This document shows, in pieces, positions 1 to 10,600 of a DNA stretch of 64,000 bases. The stretch is from Isoperla grammatica (Eukaryota; Arthropoda; Insecta; Plecoptera; Perlodidae). The stretch covers positions 10,762,292-10,826,291 of the forward strand of contig OX246739.1 in the NCBI GenBank assembly GCA_945910005.1, given 5' to 3'. A program made the position numbers and the translations under genes. Numbering within the stretch: the first letter of the stretch is position 1; each line of letters starts with the position of its first letter. Under the pieces are notes generated by a model. It was given only the letters and a program-made list of their open reading frames with translations. It was not told the DNA's origin and did not search any database.

Positions 1-3000
1 AACTTGCTCAAAGTTGTAATCAAAGGCAGATTAAACTTAATGAGGTCTTCGAACGTCTTTCAAACAAATTTCCAGATCAATGATCTGCAAGTAATTGAAA
101 GTGAAGACTTGTTCCACTTTCACTTAACTTGGAGGGATAGGTTTGTAACAAATGTAGAGCCAGTCTAAGCGGAGCAGCCTAGGCCACAGACAGGGGTGAA
201 GATTGACTCGAAAGCGTAAAACAAATTACAACGTAGAGATGTTTGGATTTGAGACCAGGCACAAACAAACACGAAATTTATTTCCGTGTGGGGAACCTGC
301 ATGTTTTCGTTACGCACGGAAAAGCGTTCTGTGAATTTAGCCGGAAAATTGATTTGAAAATCCGTCTGGCTTTGTCACGCCAAACGCCAAAAACATTTTA
401 AAACAACCAGGTTAGTGACTTTGCAGCCCCTTTACTTTCACTCGGGACTCCCTTGCCTTGTAGCTCAAGGCCGTCTGCATTCTTGAGCTACTTGAACAAT
501 CTCTGTGTTAGAGAAGTTTGTTTACTCTCCACTCTCATGTTTGCGACCAACTCATTAAATTTCTACTTTAGCTACATTTCAAAAGAGATTTAAAAAACGT
601 TAACAATGTTCACTATTTGTTTATGTCTTCCAGAATACATCTGTGTGTATGTATGTGTGCGATGGAGGGTCGTCTCTCATTCTTGGAAATAAGCTTTACG
701 AGACAAAGAGTGGGTGATACAACACGACATAACATCTAGGCGTAAGTCACGATTGCACACTAGCTAGAATGTGTGCACTATTTTTGGGATTCCCACCTGA
801 TTGACCGTAGCCAAGAGAATTTGTCTAAATCTGCTTTATATCACTTCTGTGATTTTTACGCATAACACAAGCCCATGTGTCTTTGATCCCTGTATAAATT
901 TAATGATCAGTTCAATGCAAGACATATACATCAAGCTCGGTGTATTCGGGGTATCTAAATTCTATCCCCTGTTATCGTGTCCTAAATAGTCTGCACAATC
1001 CCACATTGAGGATACAGAGACTAAAAGTTTAAAGCTATTGATCGAAAACGTCACAGATTAATTTATGTCTGTAATAATTACGTCGATAATTCTAGCCGAG
1101 CAACACGGCCACAAAAACAAACGAATCGCACGGCTAGGGGTCGAAGGGGGTGGGGGCAGGCGGGGTAGGCGGGGGAGGGGCGGCTCTCTTGGACGTTAAC
1201 ACGGGTAACCTTTTGGACTTTCACCTTCTCAACACGTAAACAATGTTGTGGAATAACAGTTTTCTTCTTTTCGTTTCTTTCTCCGATTCCAACATTGTTT
1301 TAAAACTTTTACAATGGAAACGACTTAATATGATGAGTGCTTGTAAATAATTCTTGTTACTGAAGAATGCAAACTTAGTTGGTTCACGTTTAGGTGAAAG
1401 TCAAACGATCTGCTGTCTTTCTGAATGCATTGTTCGTTACAGCTATTTAGTAATTAATATTTACAATGTTGTAATCTCAGAAAAGGTCTACTACAGAGCT
1501 GTATGACTAATTGGAAAAATGTGTACTAGAATAAAATGTAAAGTTTAAATATTAACCTTTAAATTTCTTTTCCGCTTTTAAAGAAAATATACAGACGGAA
1601 TGTTATACAAATAAATAAACAGTATAGCAAATAAAAGCTAAATTGTATGTTTATTTATACAATTTGGTATACGTTTAGGCTAACTGAAAAAACTGAGTTA
1701 TTTTTAACGAAATTTACATTATTTGAACATTGCAACTAGTCTTTTAAATAATAAAAAACGGACACAAAAAACATTAGTACGTATTTTTTCTGGATCTTCG
1801 GTTCCTTCCTCAGACGCACAGGGGTCTGAGCCCCCGCTAGAGGATTTACGGGCCTTGTATTACTCACCTAAAACTCACTGTCTACATCCGCATTCTGAAT
1901 TTTACGTTTATTAGATATATTAATTACGTTATAATAACAAACCTCTTGGAAATGTTATAGAAATAAACGCGCAACACTATATACGACTATATACGTTAAA
2001 ATATATCTGAATTTTAGGATGTCCCGTATGGCAGTGTTTAGTCAACTACGCCAATACAAGGTTAAGGGACACGCTCTGAGAACGAAGCACATTTTGCCGT
2101 CGCTCGGAATATCTTTGAGCTGCCGGTTAGAGTCTCTCGTAACGTTTTATACAAATGTTCACCAGCTATGCTTACGACAGCATCGCAATCGATGGCAAAA
2201 CAAACTTGTTGTTTTAACTCAACTTTGCGAGAGACAAAATCGCCGAAGCTTTGAATATCTAAAATCATATTTATGGACATTCGATGGTCAGACTTTATAG
2301 GAAGAAGTATTTTCACGTTTTCGAGTTGTATTATTGTACTTAAAATGGCGCTGTAACCACTCGATGGAAACGCGTTCAGAATAAACCAATTACGATGGAC
2401 GCCATTTGCAATTTCTATTGACGTTTCCACTGGAGGGACGCATAGATAGGCAATTCGTTCATTCATTTGTCCTACAATCTAGCGGCTTCTTAGTGGATTA
2501 TCAGCTCGTTTATTTAAACATTTGAAAACTTCCTTGTTATGATTAGGTGCGGTAAGGATCTGTAACAAGATTTGAAATCGAATACAGAAATACATTTTCT
2601 TTTCTTCTGGATTCTACCATATTATTTCGCGAGCCGATTTTGTGGCAGACATTTTAACAATGAACTGTGTTTATTATTTCCATGTCGAAACTAATACTTA
2701 TAACGTCAAATACAAGTGGAAAGTTGGTCTAGGAAAACTAATTAATTTAACTAATACCCTATTGTAGGTCAATGTTGAAACAACTCAAAATTTAAAAATA
2801 ACTAGAGGAGCATTTACATTAGTCTTGTGTCACTCATGAAGAGTAAATAAAACTGAATAGTCCTACGCAGGTGCCAATGTTATAAGGATGAATTAGAGGA
2901 TAACTCTGTTCCCTCCATCCAGCATTCTTAACTAAAGTGTTCCCCAACGGTTCTTGCCAAAATGCAAACACAGAGGATTGGGCGCATTCCGTCGCAGATA

Positions 3001-4843
3001 TCAAAATATCTAACATACCAAGTTAGTTACATGAAGAGAGGTTTACATGGTTCCATCTAGTAATTGTCTTTGCCTACATTTATTCTAGCTAATGAACCAC
3101 TTTAAGAATAGCCTAAATATATTTGTTTATTGCAATGCACTGACAAATTTACAATTCTAATGATTTTGTATAAATAACTATATGTATTTCAATGTAATTG
3201 TGTTATTTTGTCACGCGATACATATCAAACATCTACTAATCTACCACTATAGCACGGCCTGTATTTTAAACATGTTTTTTTTAGTAAAATCGAATGACAT
3301 TAGGCCTAACAAAGTTTAAATCATGCACAGTTAATACGAGTGCACGAAATGTTTAATTTGCGAGCAATATGTTCATAGTTACACAACTGTAAATAATATA
3401 AGTGTACCGAATAATTGAAAATTGCAATTTCGTTGCGTGCTTAGTTAGTCCTGCAAACGCCTGCGTAACATCAAAGCCGCATTAACTACCACAAAATATG
3501 ATTAGCTTCACAAAAATAATAACATTAAAGTTAAAATACCAATAACGAGCACAGTTTTCCATTATCATTAAAAATTGTGTATTCATGAAGAGACCTCGCG
3601 GGTTTGTAAATGCCTTTAAAACAATCCGTATCACCGAAATGTACACCACTAAAGAGCAATGCCGCCGCTATAGTGCGGTCTGCCACAGGGTCCAAATTCA
3701 ATTAGCATTTCCCAGCGTGTACGCCCGTTTTATAGAAACCAAATAAAAGTGAACGCATTCAAATGAATTAATTTCTATTCCTGCCCCCCTCTCCCTTTCC
3801 CCACCACTGTTCCACCCCACCTCTTTCCACGGGACTCAAAACTCCATGTAAATGGTTCCACTCGTGGCAGGCAGGGACAGGGGAGGAAATGGCCATGTTT
3901 TACATTAGTTTGTTAAATTGTCGGCATTTAAAACAGTGTTGCAATCGTGTTACGAGTGTTCTACACCTCTCTGCGCCGCCGCCTATAAGCATCTATTGTT
4001 GTACGTACATTCGGTGGGGGAGAGGGGGCGGATTCTCATTGTAAAATGCTATCATCACCCCAACAGCATCGTACAATTTGTGGAAATTGCATTTAGAAAC
4101 ACTTACATTGGGGTTTGCAATAAAGTCGGTATACGACCCTCTGTTTCGTGCATAAGAAATGAGTTTGAATTAATGTGTGTATTCCAGTCACGAACTGGTG
4201 CAGGCGAATTTTATATTATATCTATTCTACTAATAGAAGTGTTATCGTTTGTGAGTGTGTGATCAAACAATACACATAACACTTTTTGAAATTCCTTGTG
4301 TCAATATAAAACTATAAATAATTAATCCTGTTTTTTACTACACATTTTTACTACACATTTACTACGTATTATTCCTCAAATAATAGTTCCGGAACTACAT
4401 GACGATTTCGTCATTTTCGCACGGCGTATAAGTTTGTGAGTAGGCAGGATAACATCAAACGTACCTAGAGTGTCATGTTGCTACGCGATTAAATACATTC
4501 AAACAATTTTTGTATTTATCAAGTAGTATCTTCTCTATAACAATAATACAATGTAATGTGTATCGATAGAGTGTACCATCAGTTTTAATATAGCATTTAG
4601 CCTTTGACTCCTCTACTTGATACAGTTCACGACTCACATTCTCACATGACAACACACGATACGTACATGTCTATCTAAGCGCAAACTTTATGCTTTGTGA
4701 TGTTAATCGGTTTTCCTTTTAGTAGAATATCTGTCTATTCTGCATACATTTCCTTGCTATTCTCATAGTATTTTAATATCTCTGATGTTCCTTTCATTAG
4801 CAGTTGGCCGCCTAATCTAACGTATTGGTAAGAACATACACCC
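1..4843. other. AT-rich gene-poor stretch
   Basis: No coding gene can be supported here. Open frames are short and overlap on both strands. The longest, on the minus strand at 2062-2466, is 134 codons and has no recognisable motif. Contents worth naming are a G-rich tract near 1.15 kb, a YY1/Pho-like AAAATGGCGCTG at about 2343, and a C-rich tract at 3781-3825 that would be G-rich on the minus strand. A splice-acceptor-like site lies at about 632 but has no good donor in frame. Confidence 0.6.
1142..1187 (+). other. G-quadruplex-prone G-rich tract
   Basis: The tract contains at least five runs of four or five G separated by spacers of 1 to 5 bases, well inside the usual quadruplex rule of four runs with loops of 1 to 7. 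It stands out against AT-rich flanks. Whether it folds or has a role is inference. Confidence 0.6.
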
Positions 4844-5116
4844 ATGGCAACAACGGCTAGGCCTAGGCCAAGCTCGAATAGGTTCACGTCATCATATATG
4901 GCAACAACGGCTAGGCCTAGACCAAGCTCGAATAGGTTAACGTCATCATATGGCAACAACGGCTAGGCCTAGACCAAGCTCGAATAGGTTCACGTCATCA
5001 TATATGGCAACAACGGCTAGGCCTAGACCAAGCTCGAATAGGTTCACGTCATCATATGGCAATTCAACGGCTAGGTCTAGGCCTAGACCAAGCTCGAATA
5101 GGTTCGCGTCATCATA
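4844..5116. repeat. Five-unit tandem repeat, alternating 54/52-bp units
   Basis: Five direct units start at 4844, 4898, 4950, 5004 and 5056. Their lengths are 54, 52, 54, 52 and 61 bp. Each carries ATGGCAACAACGGCTAGGCC, a GACCAAGCTCGAATAGG-like core and a GTCATCATA end. The 54/52 alternation comes from the presence or absence of one TA dinucleotide at the junction, so units 1-2 and 3-4 form a 106-bp higher-order dimer. Unit 5 has an internal insertion (GGTCTA). Open frames run through the array on both strands because the units lack stops in some frames; I read these as by-products, not protein. The array ends 45 bp before a hairpin MITE. Confidence 0.9.
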
Positions 5117-5161
5117 CCTGTCACGTAAGGCGACCCACAAAGATCCGAGGCCTGATATGGG

Positions 5162-5486
5162 TCTCTCACAGCAAGAAGTAAGATAGTATCAGAACCGCCC
5201 ACTTTTTGTTTCCAAGCGCGAATCACCCGCCCACATTTAGTTTCCAACTTAACAAGCGCGAATCACTAAAGTTTTTCCCGATTATCTAGTGCAATTTGGT
5301 TGCGTTAAGTTTTTTGACGATAACGTACAAGAAAACGTGCAAGCAGGTTTCCGCCAAAAAACTTAACGCAACCAAATTGTACTAGATAATCGGGAAAAAC
5401 GTTAATTATTCGCACTTGTTAAGTTGGAAGCTAATTGTGGGTGGTCCTGACTCCCCTGACACTATCTTACTTCTTGGTGTGAGAGA
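5162..5486. mobile_element. Long-hairpin MITE (foldback element)
   Basis: The terminal inverted repeats are about 26 bp. The left end at 5162-5187 matches the reverse complement of 5461-5486 with about two differences (core CAAGAAGTAAGATAGT). The complementarity continues inwards: 5275-5316 pairs with 5354-5400, leaving a loop of about 37 nt. The whole element can therefore fold into one long hairpin. The left arm holds an internal direct duplication of about 35 bp (5196-5227 and 5228-5265, each running from CCGCCCAC to GCGCGAATCAC) that the right arm lacks. No transposase frame is present, so it is non-autonomous. I could not fix a target-site duplication or assign a superfamily. Confidence 0.85.
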
Positions 5487-5583
5487 TCTTTACCCTCGTT
5501 ATAGAGTGCGTCCTTAAATCACAAGGAATAAAAACGTCAAAAGTTATCGATACACTCCTACTCCCTCCTCCACTGTGAATGTG

Positions 5584-5606
5584 TTACGTCACGGTATGAC
5601 GTCATT
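5584..5606. promoter_or_regulatory. Paired CRE-like sites
   Basis: TTACGTCA and a full palindromic TGACGTCA lie within 20 bp, in a locally GC-richer patch just before a 118-codon open frame. CRE/ATF sites are typical of animal promoters. No TATA box or clear initiator is visible, so a promoter here is inference. Confidence 0.3.
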
Positions 5607-5642
5607 ACCGCTCAGCAGCACGAGCGCTTCTAACCCGCTCTG

Positions 5643-5999
5643 TTGAGCGTACGTCGAACTACATCGGTACACGCGACCAATTATTTCCCTGTGACCACAG
5701 AAGATTATACTTGTATACACTTCGATATGTGTTCTATGTTACTATACTGTTACAAGGGTAATGTAGTTTGCGTGTGGTCCCGCCTCGAAAATTGGACTCG
5801 AAGATTCACAACAACAAAGCTTGTTGTTGAAACCATCGAAACTCATCTCCGTTGGGAAAAATCCCTGGTTTGCGTGGTCGAGCTTAGAACCCCCACACAA
5901 TGCAAACAAACACGTAGATTGGATAGGCCGGATGGCTTCTGTTGTGTATACACTACTGGACTCGATTATCTCCGGCCAGTAACCAACATACGTAGTTGA
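5643..5999 (+). other. Unrecognised GC-richer open frame
   Basis: The plus frame is open for 118 codons, with the first ATG at about 5730 (about 90 codons). An AATAAA lies about 95 bases past the stop, near 6095, and CRE-like sites lie just upstream. The predicted peptide is rich in Cys, Thr and Arg and matches no family I know. The minus strand is also open over most of the span (5742-6020), which weakens the case. It could be a small gene, a transposon remnant or chance. Confidence 0.2.
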
Positions 6000-6019
6000 G
6001 TTGCAGGAACACTGAAGCA

Positions 6020-7275
6020 AATTGTAGACATACCAACCCGTTCTTTCCTTCTCGTTTACTCACTGTTGTTTTACTCGTTTATTCTGTACACGACGAATAA
6101 AACTTTTATATTAAATTCGAATATTGTTTGTTTGTTACCAGAGGGGATTTAAGCCAGGGGATTTCAGCAGGAGATAGTTCGTCCGTACCTAATTAAAATT
6201 TGTTTTTAAAATGTCTTGGGACCGTTGAACAATATGGAAAAAGTTGTTATGGTTGCAGTTTCATGAGAACATAACACGCATGGATTGGAATTTGTTAATA
6301 GTTAACTGCGATGTTGTTATTTTGTTAAAATAATAGATCCGAAAATAAAAACCTTACGATTAAAAAATTGTGAACACTTTTTTAATCCTGCTTTCAGTTC
6401 TTACCAGATCACGTTTAACTTCTTAATCACTTCGTCAATATTGTGTGCGTTCTCAAAATACACAAAGGTCGCTAATTTCGCGCGTCAATTCTTACATCTT
6501 ATGCATGCATATTAATATAATAGTTACAAAAGGCAATTCACGCGTGTAGGAGAGAACAGATGTTTTAAAAGAACGATAAAAGTGTGTAAGGAGCCGAGTG
6601 TGTGGATACACTAATTCCAATGTGACCTGCCCCATCTGCATGAAATCATGAATCACCTATTTTAATTATTTTACAAGTTTCATACCCTGTTTCCAAGATT
6701 ACGATTGACCTGTTTATTATTTATGATTGCAAAGCAGTCGAGAACAACTTCTCACAAATTTTCGCGAGTTAGATTGGATGGATTGAAATTGGCTTAGAAG
6801 TTGGATTTGCTCTAGCTCTGTTGGCGTATAATGAAAAATGCACCAGCACTGGCAGTTCATACACTGGAAACAGGGAACTGGGAACAATGGGGTAAACTAA
6901 CTAGACCTGTTACACAAACATCAGAACTGAGTAGTGTAAGAGAATACTAGATCTAGACAAATCTAATGGAATGCCTCTATTCTTGAGTGTGTAACGAATA
7001 TATATACGTAAATATATTGAATCATGTGTTTAACGGAATAAATAGGGCTGCGTTCTATGTACAGAATTCAAACTAAAGCTTTCTGGTAACAATCTCAAAA
7101 GAACAATGTAGATCAAACTAATGCTCTAGATTACAGTATTTAAAAGCTTCCAATTGGTGCTGTTGCCATATAAGAAATAATTTATCTGAAGTATAAATAG
7201 TTGGCCCTAATTTATTACACTCGTCTCTTAAGCTATAATGATAATTATAATTTTTTAGGAATCCCTGTTATAGAG
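6020..7275. other. AT-rich stretch, nothing supported
   Basis: Apart from the AATAAA near 6095 there is no gene, recognisable repeat or RNA structure that I can defend. Open frames are all short. Confidence 0.6.
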
Positions 7276-7515
7276 TGTACACCATCTTTACCTGATGTGC
7301 TCCTCTTCAGGTGACTAACAAGGTATATTAGGGTGTTTGGATAGTTAGGAAGGAATGTCCGAGGGCTGATACTATGACTCAGTCCCAGAATTCACCTTTA
7401 CGACTGAGGAAAACCTCGAAAATCCTTCAGTCAGAACTGCCGGTGGCCGGTATTGAACCGGCGACCTCCCGAATTAGAGTCTCCGTCTTACCGCTGAGCC
7501 ACCTCTATCGGTCTT
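7276..7515 (-). mobile_element. tRNA-derived SINE, family A, copy 1
   Basis: Read on the minus strand, the element starts with ACCGATAGAGGTGGCTCAG (pol III A-box-like). It continues to a B-box-like CCGGTTCAATACCGG and then a body shared with the copy at 21.5 kb: a TTTTCGAGGTTTTCCTCAGTC block, a GTGAATTCTGGGA block and a CATTCCTTCC block. The tRNA-like head can form a T-arm (GCCGG/CCGGC). The body layout resembles arthropod SINEs from memory. The 5' end coincides with that of the other copies; the 3' end is approximate. The copy ends about 70 bp before the ratchet splice site. Confidence 0.85.
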
Positions 7516-7544
7516 AAACTATAGGGTATATACACATTCTCTGT

Positions 7545-7590
7545 ATATCTTAACTAAATTGTAATGTGTTTCCTTTTTTTCCAGGTAAGT
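7545..7590 (+). promoter_or_regulatory. Recursive-splicing (ratchet) site candidate
   Basis: A branch-point-like CTTAACTAA at about 7550 is followed by a pyrimidine run (TTTCCTTTTTTTCCAG). It is joined with no gap to a perfect donor: CCAG|GTAAGT, AG at 7583-7584 and GT at 7585-7586. Juxtaposed 3' and 5' splice sites are the defining form of ratchet points in long insect introns (the Ubx and kuzbanian type) and of vertebrate recursive-splice exons. A second perfect donor, AAGG|GTAAGT, lies 60 nt downstream, as in the exon-definition model. By a rough composition estimate the full tract plus octamer is unlikely by chance in this window. The function is inference. Confidence 0.6.
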
Positions 7591-7644
7591 TGCTAGTGCA
7601 CATTCATGCTAGAGCTGGGGAGCTGGATTTGAGTCTCAGTAAGG
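7585..7644 (+). other. 60-nt symmetric cassette / RS-exon candidate
   Basis: The segment is bounded by the strong acceptor at 7583-7584 and a donor GTAAGT at 7645. Its length is exactly 60 nt. Only one of three frames is open, the one entered with one base carried in; it leaves with one base carried out (phase 1 in and out). It would add 20 residues without shifting frame. The 19 whole codons read KLLVHIHARAGELDLSLSK. Because it begins with GTAAGT, splicing to an upstream exon would recreate a donor and allow its removal. The 3' part (from about 7608) is SINE-derived. I do not recognise the peptide. Confidence 0.35.
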
Positions 7645-7660
7645 GTAAGTTTTTAAAAAC
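7608..7660 (+). mobile_element. Degenerate tRNA-like SINE fragment, family B
   Basis: The segment aligns with the SINE at 58.9 kb almost without gaps: TAGAGC, then GG, then CTGG..T.GA...C.CAGT..GGG.AA..TTTT. Most differences are C-to-T or G-to-A transitions. The donor GGGTAAGT of the neighbouring exon candidate corresponds to GGGCAAAC in the family copies, so it looks newly made by point changes inside the element. Confidence 0.55.
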
Positions 7661-10600
7661 TCCTACCTTACGATGTTATATTTATTTTGTATTGTCACTG
7701 AATCGATAACAACGTCACAAGCACATCTGAATGGTTCTATGCAAATGTACAACGGCATAACTTAAGCCCGAGAGGCCAAAGCATCCTATATTTACCATGA
7801 TTGTGTATTCATCAAATAAATGGGTGAATGATCATTTAATTTCGTTTTGTATTAATTTGCCTTAAAGCGGGAGTATTCCCAGAGAGTTGCTTCATTCGTC
7901 TTAATGAATATTTATATTCTTATCATTTCTATTTAAGTGTTTTATTCTGAAATCATGAATATTCAATTTAAAATTTGGTTTTTGCGTCGTCAATGTGCTT
8001 ATTTTTGTTCATTTCCAAATGGACAAATGCAAATACAGAATTAATTTCAAGTAGTGACGTAGATGGCTTCAACGAAATTTCAATGTTCATTCATACTGCG
8101 GTTTTACTTTTCTTACCGAAGTTAGTGAATAATTTTCTTAACTCTGCTAACATGAAAACATTCCTCTATTCCAGGAATACCTGTTGGTATTGAGCTGTTC
8201 CCACAATTGTATCCGCAGTACCTCCATCTCTTATCCCGAGGTCTACATGGTCAAGGTCTTGTTTTTCTTATAGCTCCAACCTTAATTTCGCCAAACGTTC
8301 TTTATTTCTCTTCCATCTTATGTCTATCTAATTGTTCAAAACCATCTTATAAACAACTTTATTTCTACACTTATACTCCCGTTTTCTCGCGACACTAGAA
8401 TTTTGTGATTATGATTAGTTATCACTATCTTTCGGTTATTGTTGTAGCAAACATTTTGCTACTTGAATTTATTTTTAAAAGACAAATGCTAACTATCCAT
8501 GGTTGTTCCTTCGATCTTCTCTTAGCAATTACACTGCAACGGGTACTTGTATTCACTTTATCCACTTTTCACTTTTATTGTAGTATAAATAAAATCACCC
8601 ACCAATACTTTTTATTGTTTATTTCTAAATCGCTTCGGATCTCAGCAAAAACTCTCGAAAGTTTAAAACAAAACGTGATTTTATTTTTTCATTTTGTGTT
8701 ATCCCTTCTGAATTGTCCTACATTTTCAACACATTTTTTGCGATAACGTTCAACTTTCCTATTTTGCTTCTCTATTGTTTTTTTTTTTCACGTGAAACCA
8801 TATATCATTGCACTAAAAGCGTCGTATTATCGTCTCATGTGATGGCGGGTTAAATAAGTAGTCTGTCACGCCGCCCTGAGGAACATTGCTATAGCACGCG
8901 ATCGTAGCTTTCCCCAATACGTGTGCTTCTTAATTCACCACTTAATGGGAATTACTCTAGATTAAGAAATAATATAAATCATCCGGTTTATTACCCCATC
9001 TCAGCAAAGTCGATTACAAAGCGGAAACGTCGAATTGTGTTACGACCAATAAAATCACTTCATCGAGGCCGGGTTTGATCAACAAGGGGTGGGTATTTGA
9101 ACGGCCATTTTCGAGTTTCGCTTTTTAGGCAACATTTTATGTTATCAACCAACCACAAACGACCTTTTTTGTTTAGATGGAAAATACATCTATTCGATAT
9201 TCATGTCTGTTGTATTGGCTTACGGTTACATTTCCATAGAGGCAAGGCTGGTGATAAATGTGGACTTGACTGTCGACTCTCGTATTTCACCGTAGAAATA
9301 ATAATGAGATTTCAACTGTCTACATTTATCAACGTATTGCTAGTGACACTGACAGTGAATATAAAAACAAATGGTGGAACCAACAACTGCTGAGGCTGGA
9401 GCAACGAGCCATTAATTCAGTTGTGACGTATCAACTGTTGGACGTGGATAATTTAAACACGGATGCGTTCTTGAAGTCAATCGTTATTATTACCTAGTAT
9501 TCTTATGCTATAATGAAAAGTAAAGAATACTCACGAATGCTTGTGTTTTAATCTTTGTGTATTTTGTTAAGTGATATTCTGGTAATGTTGTGATACTTGG
9601 AAAAACAATTGTTGGATACAACGATAGAACGTAGGAAAATTCTGCTCTTTTACAAATGAAAAATAGCAAATAGTATGAGTTATAGGCTAGCTAGACATGT
9701 TTTTTAACTAAATTATGCAAACATCGCGAGATTAATGAATGTTTTTGAAGAGATTTATGTCAAGAACTTGCTGACACGTCATTCATCAAAAATATCATCC
9801 TTTGTTTTTTTTTTATTCTTACATTATAACAAGTGTTACATTACATACATTGTATGCTATTTTTATCTACCTCTAATTATCGATACTAGTGACTGCCATG
9901 ATGGTCTTATTTAGTCAATTCAGTAACAGCCATAAAGTGTAAATCAGTGTTTTTTTGTGCATTCAAAAAACATTCGTGACGCGAGTTTCTTCCAATATGT
10001 TTTTACTCTTAAATATGAAACGCGACATTTATATGACATACCATATCTTACAAAAAGAAACGTACATTTAATAAATTTTGAAGGTCTGTGTCAAACAATT
10101 GTGTACTTCAACATATGGTCCGTTTTCTCAGAACACACTTCAAATGATTGTGGTTACATTTATTGTCGTAGCTTAGAAAGTTGTCAAACCTGAGGTAGGT
10201 TTAAGAACCCTTTCTTTTCTCGGATCAAAGCGATCATTCGGTCTTTATCGTTGACCTGCGTGCCTCAACTGTGTTGCCATAAAACAAATCGAAACGTTCA
10301 TGATTGATGATGACGAACGAAGAAGGCAGAGTCTTAAACTAACCAACGCGCGTAGTAAACTTCTCTGTCGGTCCGTGGAGGACAAAAACAGAGACTCTAA
10401 GTAAGAATAGGGGTTTTGATTTAGAGAAGGCTACGAACCAATGACTGTCTTGATTTATTGATATCATTAAATTGTATAAATTTCTTAATTAATGTTTGAA
10501 GCACAAATTGCCAAGAACATCAGTGTCAGAGGTAAATGATTCTCTGATTTAATATTCAGATGTTAAAAATAAGTATACGATATTAGTTAATTATGTAAAC

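Noticed and set aside
632..741. Exon-like segment: acceptor TATGTCTTCCAG, donor GGC|GTAAGT
   Set aside because: All three frames stop before the donor.
2062..2466. 134-codon minus-strand open frame, among the longest in the window
   Set aside because: Length is about the chance maximum for this composition. No motif, start context or polyA signal supports it, and the plus strand is also partly open.
4735..5186. Repetitive open frames on both strands of the 54/52-bp array
   Set aside because: They arise because the repeat unit lacks stops. A peptide repeating on both strands is an artefact of the tandem array.
7430..7515. tRNA gene (minus strand)
   Set aside because: A- and B-box and T-arm are present, but the acceptor stem and anticodon arm do not fold properly, and the sequence continues into a SINE body shared with two other copies.
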